DNA of 30,235 nt. It comes from a virus. A program made the position numbers and the translations under genes. Positions within the stretch are counted from its first letter, which is position 1, and every line of letters starts with the position of its first letter. The stretch lies in IMG/VR virus record IMGVR_UViG_3300042467_000968, positions 1 through 30,235 of that record; one strand, written 5' to 3'. The notes beneath the pieces are model-generated. The model saw only the letters and a program-made list of their open reading frames with translations. It was not told the origin of the DNA and ran no database searches. This document shows, one piece after another, positions 7,703-13,918 of the stretch.

Positions 7703-7930
7703 ATGATCATGAACGCTGAGGCGCTGAGCATTGCGCCGACCACCTCGGAACTGCAAACCGCGCTTTCCATCCTGCGCCGCAAGGCGATGGCAGATGCGCA
7801 GTGCGCCCGAGAAGCCGAGGCCCAGGAACAGTGGACCACGGCGGATGCCTACTGGGCGCGGGAACTGGGACTGCGCTGCGCCGCCGAACTGGTGCACGAC
7901 TGCATGGAAGGCATCCTGCGAGACATTTGA
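7703..7930 (+). CDS. Small acidic helical protein, unknown
   Basis: 75 aa from ATG 7703 (a second in-frame ATG lies at 7709), with GGAGA at good spacing. The sequence MIMNAEALSIAPTTSELQTA continues as two amphipathic helices, rich in Ala and Glu, with WTTADAYWARELGLRCAAEL in the middle. There is no signal peptide, metal site or membrane segment. It is the middle gene of three small plus-strand genes that share the arrangement hairpin, ribosome site, ATG. I do not recognise it. The longer frame to 7649 would overlap the hairpin and the stop of the previous gene. Confidence 0.72.
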   Translation: MIMNAEALSIAPTTSELQTALSILRRKAMADAQCAREAEAQEQWTTADAYWARELGLRCAAELVHDCMEGILRDI

Positions 7931-7934
7931 CACC

Positions 7935-7966
7935 AGGAGGGGCGCAAGCCCCTCCTCCTTTGGGAG
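7935..7966 (+). other. GCAA-loop hairpin plus ribosome-site-masking mini-stem
   Basis: AGGAGGGGC and GCCCCTCCT (7935-7943, 7948-7956) form a 9-bp stem with a GCAA tetraloop. As in the previous leader, a CTCC-TTTG-GGAG element (7955-7966) follows and would pair with the ribosome site of the 7974 gene. Confidence 0.65.
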
Positions 7967-7973
7967 AGTGAAC

Positions 7974-8192
7974 ATGACACCGGGTTACAAGGCTGGTTGG
8001 GCTGCCTTCCAGCAGTACGTCCTCACTATACAGGCATTCGGGGACGAGGATGCACTTTACGACGAGCTGCCGCAGCTGCGGCGGGAACTGGAGCGAGTAC
8101 GCGACCACGGCATCGACTACATGACGGACTTCCAGGAGGGTTGGGACGACGCCGCCGACCTCGCCGAGGACCAGGACCTCAGCCTCGCTTGA
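7974..8192 (+). CDS. Small acidic protein, unknown
   Basis: 72 aa from ATG 7974, with GGGAGAG upstream. The sequence MTPGYKAGWAAFQQYVLTIQ is followed by a Glu/Leu/Arg helix and a strongly acidic C-terminus (GWDDAADLAEDQDLSLA). There is no known motif. It is the last gene of the small plus-strand unit: a canonical terminator begins seven bases after its stop. A longer in-frame extension overlaps the previous gene and the leader hairpin and is rejected. Short acidic proteins of early phage transcripts often bind host proteins, but that is only an analogy. Confidence 0.74.
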   Translation: MTPGYKAGWAAFQQYVLTIQAFGDEDALYDELPQLRRELERVRDHGIDYMTDFQEGWDDAADLAEDQDLSLA

Positions 8193-8198
8193 CACTGA

Positions 8199-8222
8199 CC
8201 CCGCCGCAAGGCGGGGTTTTTT
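8199..8222 (+). terminator. Rho-independent terminator, GCAA loop
   Basis: CCCCGCC (8199-8205), loop GCAA, GGCGGGG (8210-8216) and six T residues (8217-8222). It ends the transcript of the three small genes. Confidence 0.92.
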
Positions 8223-8415
8223 ATTGCCTTGACACCAGGGCTGTGCGCCGCCTCCGCGTGCTCGCTGCGCTCGCCATACGTCGGGGGCCTCTAGGTCAGC
8301 AAAGTGCGCGCATAATGGCGTTCTATAGGTCTGACGGCCTATGGATAGGAAAACAAGTACAACAATCTGTAAAAATAGCCTGTTTTTTTACATTTTATAC
8401 GTTTGTCTCCGTATA

Positions 8416-8437
8416 CTGTAAAGTTAGATCTTTACAG
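8416..8437. promoter_or_regulatory. Perfect palindrome, operator or initiator-binding site candidate
   Basis: CTGTAAAG and CTTTACAG form a perfect 8-bp inverted repeat around the spacer TTAGAT. Its half-sites contain the GTAAA motif that recurs through the surrounding AT-rich block, so a dimeric protein could bind here with the single copies as weaker sites. Confidence 0.5.
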
Positions 8438-8672
8438 ATTGTAGGCTAGTTGACACGTAAACACCATGGAAAACCAATGGGTTCCAGGATCTCTCTCTCT
8501 ATCTATAATCTATATTTTCTAACAATCCGTAAAAAAGGAATTTTAACCCTTTCCTCATGCGCGAGGCCCCTGGTGGATACGTAAAGCATGTACAGTGCAT
8601 TCCCCTTTACACCCCCCAACTCTCTTCTAATTTGTGGCGCTCTTTACGAATATTTTTTAGATTATTAGATTG

Positions 8673-8702
8673 TTGACAGATCCTGCCTCGTAACCCACTA
8701 AT
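8673..8702 (+). promoter_or_regulatory. Candidate promoter (upstream of the pair)
   Basis: TTGACA (8673-8678) is followed after 18 bases by ACTAAT (8697-8702). The -10 match is partial. The -35 overlaps one copy of the AGATTGTT repeat, which would allow control by whatever binds that repeat. Confidence 0.4.
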
Positions 8703-8802
8703 TTTCCACCCTTTTAACAATCTGTGCGCTACCGCGACGTTATACATACAAAATAGATCACGACATCATAATAGATTGTTGCGACCATTGATGGGGCCGG
8801 AC

Positions 8803-8831
8803 TTGACACGGCGGGGCCGCCGGGCTAGCCT
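8803..8831 (+). promoter_or_regulatory. Candidate promoter of the early/replication operon
   Basis: TTGACA (8803-8808), exactly 17 bases, then TAGCCT (8826-8831). The predicted start point near 8838 gives a leader of about 45 bases before ATG 8884. This is the best sigma70-type match ahead of the long plus-strand cluster. Confidence 0.55.
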
Positions 8832-8883
8832 GGGAACCGGGTCGGCGCTCCGCCGATGCCCCACAACAGAGGTGAATGGACAG

Positions 8884-10398
8884 ATGTTCCAGCTCATTGA
8901 TGTGTCCACTGGCGTTCCTGTCAATGGCGACCTTTACATTACCGCCGATGCTGCCCTTGCAGCTCGTGTCAACTACCCTGGTGTAAAGACCCGTATCCAG
9001 CAGCTGGTTGACGACAGCTGGATGGAGCGAGAAGCGTCCCGTCTGGCCACTGGCCACCACGCGGTGCTGCCGAGCTACATCATTGGCTATACCAAGGATG
9101 GCCACTTCGCTCATGTGTCTAAGGACCGTACCAAGATTGCCTTTACAGAGTCCCCTGAGAAGGGGATGCGTGACATCCAGACCGTGGTGCCTGCCTCCAC
9201 TTACCTTGCCCGCTTTGCTAGTGATCGGCTTACCCCCGACAAGATCCGTGATCTGGCGGCACGCTACGAGTCTCGGCTTGTTGTCAACTCTAGTACCCTG
9301 GTGATCAGCCACGCCAGGGATGCCTTCCGGTTTGCGTACAACGATCAGCCTGTCAAGTCTGAGTCTTCCGACCATGTGTCCTGCATGGCCCGTGCTGCTC
9401 GTAGCTATACCGGTTCCCTCAACCTCCACCCTGCTGAAGCCTATGCCACTGATCAGGATGGACTGGCGATTGCCTACACCACCGACCCTCAGAACCCCAA
9501 CAGCGTCACTGCCCGAGCTGTGCTGTGGCCCCGTGAGAAGACCTTCGTCCGGGTCTACGGCCTCACCGATCAGTACCGCATTGCCCTGACTGCGATGCTC
9601 AGGGAGCGTGAGTACGAACGGACCACCAGCTTCGCTGGTGCACCACTGAACCGTATCCCCGCTGAGACTGAACTCGATGCCGATGATGAGGATGGCACCT
9701 TCCTGATGCCCTACCTCGATGGTGAGGATAAGGCCGTCGATGACCACCCGGCCAAGCGTAGGTTCTTCATCTGCGACAGCGGCGATTACGCTGCTGATGA
9801 GACTGGCGGCACCATCGAGGTTGGCAACTATTCCCGTACCCAGTGCGGTTGCTGTGGTGACCGTATGCACCGCGACGACGATCAGTACTCGGTGGACGGC
9901 GAGACGTGGTGCCTCAACTGCTATGACAACGAAGCCTTCACCTGTGCCTACTCCGGTGACAGCTACAGCCACAACAATGGCGACCCTACGACAGTGTGGC
10001 GCCGTGCCCGTCGCTCCACTCACAACGGCATTGGTAGCCCCTGGCGTACCTGGGAGGAGCTGTGGAGCGGTGACGCTGCACAGTCCTATGCCTTCCACTG
10101 CGAGAACACGGACCAGTGGTACGCCGATAGCGACTACACGGCGATGGAAGTCATCGTGAACACCCGTGCTGGTACCCAGACGTGGTGCCAGGAGGAGACT
10201 GAGGGCGAGTACTTCCGCTGCCCGGACTGCGAGGAGATCTTCTCCAACGACATGGTGCATCCCGACAGCATCTACACCAACACCATGCGCTGCCATGACT
10301 GCCACAACGCTTACGTCGCCGATCAGGAGGAGCGTGGATACCCGATGCCTACCTTCGTCGCTGACGCCAACCAGCTTGAACTCCCCGTCAACCTCTAA
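8884..10398 (+). CDS. Cys-rich zinc-binding-type protein, first gene of the early operon
   Basis: 504 aa from ATG 8884, with AGAGGTG upstream. The first 300 residues have no motif I recognise. Residues 290-330 are acidic. The C-terminal third carries clustered cysteine pairs: CGCC (321-324), CLNC (343-346), a TCAYSG knuckle (about 354), CPDC (446-449) and CHDC (470-473), a spacing typical of treble-clef or LIM-like zinc knuckles. The segments between knuckles repeat a pattern of acidic loop plus aromatic residue. It could bind RNA, DNA or host proteins through the knuckles. It leads the operon, suggesting very early, strong expression. A 515-aa frame on the opposite strand lacks these features and is a shadow. 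Confidence 0.8.
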   Translation: MFQLIDVSTGVPVNGDLYITADAALAARVNYPGVKTRIQQLVDDSWMEREASRLATGHHAVLPSYIIGYTKDGHFAHVSKDRTKIAFTESPEKGMRDIQTVVPASTYLARFASDRLTPDKIRDLAARYESRLVVNSSTLVISHARDAFRFAYNDQPVKSESSDHVSCMARAARSYTGSLNLHPAEAYATDQDGLAIAYTTDPQNPNSVTARAVLWPREKTFVRVYGLTDQYRIALTAMLREREYERTTSFAGAPLNRIPAETELDADDEDGTFLMPYLDGEDKAVDDHPAKRRFFICDSGDYAADETGGTIEVGNYSRTQCGCCGDRMHRDDDQYSVDGETWCLNCYDNEAFTCAYSGDSYSHNNGDPTTVWRRARRSTHNGIGSPWRTWEELWSGDAAQSYAFHCENTDQWYADSDYTAMEVIVNTRAGTQTWCQEETEGEYFRCPDCEEIFSNDMVHPDSIYTNTMRCHDCHNAYVADQEERGYPMPTFVADANQLELPVNL

Positions 10399-10412
10399 CC
10401 CAGGAGATACCT

Positions 10413-11411
10413 ATGACCCGCAAGACCAACGTCAGCGCCATGCCCAGCAAGGTGCGAGAACTCAACCTCAGCAACCCCATCATCAACGAGCTGCTCCAGA
10501 TGCACACTTACTGCCGCCCTGCTGGCAGTGAGACCGAGGCGCTGTTCGTCAAGCGTTACCTCGACAGCATCCCCGACATGCGCAGTGACGCCAAGGGCAA
10601 CCGCTACATCAACATCCCCAACAGGGATGGATCGCTGTCACGTATCCTGTGGTCCTCCCATACCGACACTGTGCACGCCAAGGGCGGCAGGCAGCGTATC
10701 ACCTACGGTGGCGGTATGCTCTCCCTCTCACCCAACGCTGACAGCTCGTGCCTTGGTGCTGACTGCACGGCAGGTGTGTGGCTGATGCGCCAGATGATCC
10801 TCCGCGAGGTCCCTGGCCTCTACATCTTCCATGCTGCTGAGGAGATCGGTGGCATCGGTTCTCACCACATCGCCGTTGAGACACCCGAGCTGCTCGATGG
10901 CATTGACTACGCTATTGCGCTTGATCGGCGTGGCACCACCAGTGTCATCACCCATCAGGGTGCACGCTGTGCGTCAGATGCGTTTGGTAGGGCGCTGGCT
11001 GATCAGCTCAGCACCAAGGGCCACACGTTCCAGCTCGACTCCGGTGGCACCTTCACCGATACGGCCAACTACACCGACATCGTGCCTGAGTGCACCAACC
11101 TCAGCGTTGGGTACTACAACGCTCACCAAGCCACAGAGTACCTCGATGTGCCCTTCCTGGTGCATCTGCTGGAGCGGCTGTGTCAGGTCGATCCGGTCAC
11201 CCTGCCTGTGGTGCGCAAGGCTGGCGACAGTGACTTCCCCTGGGGCAACTCGGCGTCGTGGCGCAGTGGTGGCACTGCCTCCTACGCTTCGTCCAAGGGC
11301 AGCACCCTGGAGGATCTTGTGTACGACTACCCCAAGGCCGCAGCGCAGCTGCTGGAGGACCTTGGCATCTCTGCTGATGACTTCCAGCAGTACCTGTACG
11401 GCGTTCACTGA
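10413..11411 (+). CDS. M20/M42-type zinc metallopeptidase homologue
   Basis: 332 aa from ATG 10413, preceded by AGGAGA. The two-metal aminopeptidase/deacylase fold is supported by ligands in the expected order: HTD (H83, D85 in WSSHTDTVH), bridging-Asp position D117 (LGADCTAGVWL), the EE pair E143-E144 (FHAAEEIGGIGSHH), D171 (IALDRRG) and H238 (GYYNAHQATEYLD). All are present, so the enzyme is probably active. Family members remove N-terminal amino acids or hydrolyse small peptides and acylated amino acids. No signal peptide is visible, so it should act in the cytoplasm. It lies 14 bases after the zinc-knuckle gene. The substrate cannot be deduced. Confidence 0.82.
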   Translation: MTRKTNVSAMPSKVRELNLSNPIINELLQMHTYCRPAGSETEALFVKRYLDSIPDMRSDAKGNRYINIPNRDGSLSRILWSSHTDTVHAKGGRQRITYGGGMLSLSPNADSSCLGADCTAGVWLMRQMILREVPGLYIFHAAEEIGGIGSHHIAVETPELLDGIDYAIALDRRGTTSVITHQGARCASDAFGRALADQLSTKGHTFQLDSGGTFTDTANYTDIVPECTNLSVGYYNAHQATEYLDVPFLVHLLERLCQVDPVTLPVVRKAGDSDFPWGNSASWRSGGTASYASSKGSTLEDLVYDYPKAAAQLLEDLGISADDFQQYLYGVH

Positions 11412-11422
11412 GGAGGATGAAC

Positions 11423-11653
11423 ATGCGTAGGTATCGGTACGTCGAGCGGGATAGTGCGACCGGCACTACCCTCTACGAGGCGACTGGTAACAGCATCGAG
11501 GAGACCGCCGATAAGGTGGGCTTCGATTGGGATGATGCCGCCAATCTCTGGGCTGGTGTTCAGCCTGGGTCGCCGGTCATCGACCGCGACATGGATGGCA
11601 AGGGTGGCATCACATACAGCCGAGAGTTCCACATTGATATTGCGGAGGGATGA
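11423..11653 (+). CDS. Small protein, unknown
   Basis: 76 aa. Two in-frame ATGs (11417 and 11423) are present; GAGGAGG directly abuts the first, so the second is better spaced. The protein MRRYRYVERDSATGTTLYEA is followed by SIEETADKVGFDWDDAANLW and a short beta-rich tail. No metal site, membrane segment or known motif. It lies between the metallopeptidase and the MarR-like gene, whose ribosome site overlaps its last codons. Its initiation region (16 identical bases, 11416-11431) is copied at the next gene. Confidence 0.7.
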   Translation: MRRYRYVERDSATGTTLYEATGNSIEETADKVGFDWDDAANLWAGVQPGSPVIDRDMDGKGGITYSREFHIDIAEG

Positions 11654-11655
11654 AC

Positions 11656-11964
11656 ATGCGTAGGACCATCAAGACCCGTCCCGTAGAGGACCACATCGCG
11701 CTCATCGAGGTTCCGGCCTCGGCTCAGGCGTACACCAAGTGGATGCACTACGAGTACCTGTCGTGCCGACAGGCCGCCATTCTGGAGGTCGTCAAGGCCA
11801 ACCCTGGTGCGACCATTGGGGCCATTGCTGCGGTGCTCAACGTCAACAAGCCGTCAGTCACCAGGGCTGCGGATAAGCTGTCCAAGTGGAACCTGCTCCA
11901 CCGCAGTACCGACCTGATGGATAGGCGGCTGATGCTGCTCTGGCCCGGACCTAACAAGGGCTAG
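11656..11964 (+). CDS. MarR-like winged helix-turn-helix protein
   Basis: 102 aa, started at the second of two ATGs (11656) because GGAGGG abuts the first. Residues 36-95 match the MarR layout: AAILEVVKANPGATIGAIAA, recognition helix NKPSVTRAADKLSKWNLL, and a wing HRSTDLMDRRLMLLWP with the typical D-R-R positions. Long flanking dimerisation helices are missing, so it may be a minimal DNA-binding unit. A role as early-gene regulator or as a modifier of host transcription is likely. The next gene follows after 95 bases, one of the largest gaps in the operon, holding only a weak stem (AGCGG/CCGCT). Confidence 0.8.
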   Translation: MRRTIKTRPVEDHIALIEVPASAQAYTKWMHYEYLSCRQAAILEVVKANPGATIGAIAAVLNVNKPSVTRAADKLSKWNLLHRSTDLMDRRLMLLWPGPNKG

Positions 11965-12059
11965 GCCGAAACGTAGGGTCCGACCCCCTGCGTCCAGCGG
12001 TAACGCCGCTGCTGATGAGGCCACTTGTCAGAAACAAACTTACAAGAGGTGAACATGCA

Positions 12060-13052
12060 ATGCGTCCGACTCTTTTAAAAGATACACTCGCTGCGCTGAT
12101 CCGTGTGGGCCGCACGGTCTGCGTTGAGGGGGCACCCGGTGGCGGCAAGACCACCATCGCCCGAGAGGTCGCCTCTGATCTAGGTCGGGGCTACATCGAG
12201 ATGCACCTGCCCACCATGCTGGTGGAGGACTTCGGCATCCCGGAGATCAGTGGCTCCACGCTGAGCTACAAGCTGCCTGACTGGTACCCTGCGCAGGGCA
12301 GCCGCCACGATACCCCTGAGGGTGGGTTGCTGTGCTTCGACGACCGCAATCAAGCCGGTGCGGACATCCAGAAGGTTCTGGCCAACATCTGTCAGGCAAG
12401 GACGCTGCACGGCGTACCCATGGCTAACGGCTGGAGCGTCATCTCCACCGGCAACAGGCAGAGTGACCGGGCAGGGGCTAACCGTGTGCTGGGCCACCTC
12501 CGCAACCGTGAGACGGTGCTGGAGATGGAGACGCACCTCGACGACAGCTCGGCCTGGATGATTGCCAACGGTGTACGGCCTGAGGTGGTGAGCTTCCTGC
12601 GCTTCCGGCCTGGGTTGCTCCATGACTACGACCCGCAGCGTGATCAGAACCCCACGCCACGGTCCTGGGTGGAGGGTGTCTCGGCTGTGCTGGGCGTGGT
12701 GCCTGCTGATGCTGAGTTCGAGTGCTTCAAGGGCGCTGTGGGTGAGGGCGCTGCGGCTGAGTTCGTGGGGTTCCTGCGCATCTTCCGCAAGCTGCCCAAC
12801 CCTGACGCCATCCTGCTCGACCCCAAGGGGTCGGTGGTGCCGACCGATCCGGCGACGCTCTACGCCCTGTCTGGTGCCTTGTCTGCCCGTGCAAGTTCGG
12901 GCAACCTTGACCGTGTTGTGGCGTACTGTGAGCGGATGCCGCCCGAGTTCAGCGTGCTGACCGTCTCCATCGCAGCGCGCCGTGACCCGTCACTGGCCAG
13001 CACCCAGGCATTCACGACCTGGGCCGTAAAGCACCACGAAGTGCTGTTCTGA
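12060..13052 (+). CDS. MoxR-type AAA+ ATPase
   Basis: 330 aa. ATG 12060 is in frame and about 10 bases after AAGAGGTG; another ATG at 12055 in a different frame opens only a seven-codon frame (12055-12078). Walker A is GAPGGGKT (24-31). Walker B is LLCFDDRNQA (90-99), with Asp-Asp where most AAA+ proteins have Asp-Glu. Sensor 1 is STGNRQSDRAG (about 129-139), followed by the HLRNR arginine segment. MoxR ATPases are chaperones that, with VWA-domain partners, remodel proteins or insert metals. The partner here is the gene at 13919. CobS-like cobaltochelatase subunits are the nearest functional analogues, but no chelatase substrate gene is visible. Confidence 0.87.
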   Translation: MRPTLLKDTLAALIRVGRTVCVEGAPGGGKTTIAREVASDLGRGYIEMHLPTMLVEDFGIPEISGSTLSYKLPDWYPAQGSRHDTPEGGLLCFDDRNQAGADIQKVLANICQARTLHGVPMANGWSVISTGNRQSDRAGANRVLGHLRNRETVLEMETHLDDSSAWMIANGVRPEVVSFLRFRPGLLHDYDPQRDQNPTPRSWVEGVSAVLGVVPADAEFECFKGAVGEGAAAEFVGFLRIFRKLPNPDAILLDPKGSVVPTDPATLYALSGALSARASSGNLDRVVAYCERMPPEFSVLTVSIAARRDPSLASTQAFTTWAVKHHEVLF

Positions 13053-13065
13053 GGAGGATAGAACA

Positions 13066-13917
13066 ATGCAGCTCAACGACCGCGCCCTGCTGGTGCAGCT
13101 CTCCGTCTCTCAGTGGACGGCCCGCAAGTACGACAAGCGCGTCTCGCAGCAGGCGACGACGCTCTACCATGCCAGTGCTGAGGCAGGGCGCTTCAACAAG
13201 TCCCTGCTGCCGCTCAACGACTACCTTGAGCGGGTGCACGCCAAGAGCAACGCCATCCGGCAGGACTTCTACTCCAACACCCTGCCCTGGGCGATGGAGG
13301 GGGCGCAGCTGCTGCCTACCTCCAACTACCTCAGCTTCATCACGTCCTTCCGCAAGGCCAAGGCTGAGTGGGAGGCCCTGGTGGCTGACTTCGTGTACAA
13401 CTACCCGGCACTGAAGGTGCAGGCTGCCCGGCTGCTGGGTGGCATGTACTCGGACAGTGACTACCCGGCGGATGACGAGATCGCCAACCGGTTTAGGATG
13501 GATATCGCCATCTTCCCGGTGCCTACCAACGACTTCCGGGTGGAGCTGAGTGGGTCGGAGATGTCCCGCATCCAGCAGGACATCACGGCGCGGCTGGTGC
13601 AGGCTCACACCCTGGCGACCAAGGATGTCTGGCAGCGGCTGTATGAGCGGGTGGAGACCATCTCCCGCCAGTGCAGCAACCCCAAGGGGCGCATCTACGA
13701 CAGCATGTTGGAGCACGCACGGGAACTGTGTGACCTGCTGCCTCGCCTCAACATCGGCGATGACCCCAACCTTGAGAACATGCGGCAGGAGGTGGAGGGC
13801 AAGCTGGCATCCCTCAGCACCGACGCCATCCGCAATGATCCCACGGTGCGCCAGAGTGCAGCGGACGACGCTGCTGCCATCATGGATAAGATGCGCGCCT
13901 TCATGGGAGGGCTGTGA
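13066..13917 (+). CDS. Uncharacterised 283-aa protein of the MoxR-VWA cassette
   Basis: Starts at ATG 13066 with GAGGAGG upstream and ends one base before the VWA gene. The N-terminus (LLVQLSVSQWTARKYDKRVS) and the segment FYSNTLPWAMEGAQLLPTSN resemble a family I have seen between MoxR and VWA genes in phages and bacteria, possibly Pfam DUF3150, but I cannot confirm that. The body is largely helical, with FPVPTNDFRVELSGSEMSRI in the middle and long C-terminal helices that may form a coiled coil. There are no catalytic motifs. Conserved neighbours suggest it is the adaptor or substrate of the ATPase-VWA pair. Confidence 0.8.
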   Translation: MQLNDRALLVQLSVSQWTARKYDKRVSQQATTLYHASAEAGRFNKSLLPLNDYLERVHAKSNAIRQDFYSNTLPWAMEGAQLLPTSNYLSFITSFRKAKAEWEALVADFVYNYPALKVQAARLLGGMYSDSDYPADDEIANRFRMDIAIFPVPTNDFRVELSGSEMSRIQQDITARLVQAHTLATKDVWQRLYERVETISRQCSNPKGRIYDSMLEHARELCDLLPRLNIGDDPNLENMRQEVEGKLASLSTDAIRNDPTVRQSAADDAAAIMDKMRAFMGGL

Positions 13918-13918
13918 C

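Larger units (their letters stand above)
8361..8780. repeat. Dispersed short repeats (iteron-like), both orientations
   Basis: GTAAA occurs at 8369, 8418, 8457, 8529 and 8581, and its complement TTTAC at 8387, 8431, 8606 and 8643: nine copies within about 280 bases. A second motif, AACAATCT or AGATTGTT, is found at 8361, 8667, 8716 and 8773, with one-mismatch forms at 8435 and 8521. At 8362 and 8434 the two motifs are joined as ACAATCTGTAAA and its complement. Confidence 0.65.
8223..8883. other. AT-rich non-coding region: candidate replication origin or master control region
   Basis: The 660 bases between the terminator and the 8884 gene hold no credible gene. From about 8330 to 8780 the sequence becomes clearly AT-rich, unlike the rest of the window, and carries two recurrent motifs: GTAAA/TTTAC and AACAATCT/AGATTGTT. 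It ends with two promoter-like elements directed at the replication operon. Clustered short repeats in an AT-rich block next to replication genes are typical of iteron-type origins, but a regulator-binding region is equally possible. Confidence 0.55.

Noticed and set aside
8229-8234. TTGACA just after the terminator at 8199-8222
   Set aside because: The sequence 17 bases later is GC-rich with no -10 match.
7997-8449. 150-aa plus-strand open frame crossing the terminator
   Set aside because: It runs through the terminator stem and the AT-rich block and overlaps the 7974 gene in another frame.
8758-10305. 515-aa open frame on the minus strand opposite the zinc-knuckle gene
   Set aside because: It is a GC-driven antisense shadow: no ribosome site, repetitive Val/Gly/Ala composition, and the plus strand has a good start and Cys knuckles.
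12055-12078. Seven-codon frame (ATG to TAA) overlapping the start of the MoxR gene, as a leader peptide
   Set aside because: It may be chance; no attenuator structure or codon pattern supports a regulatory leader.
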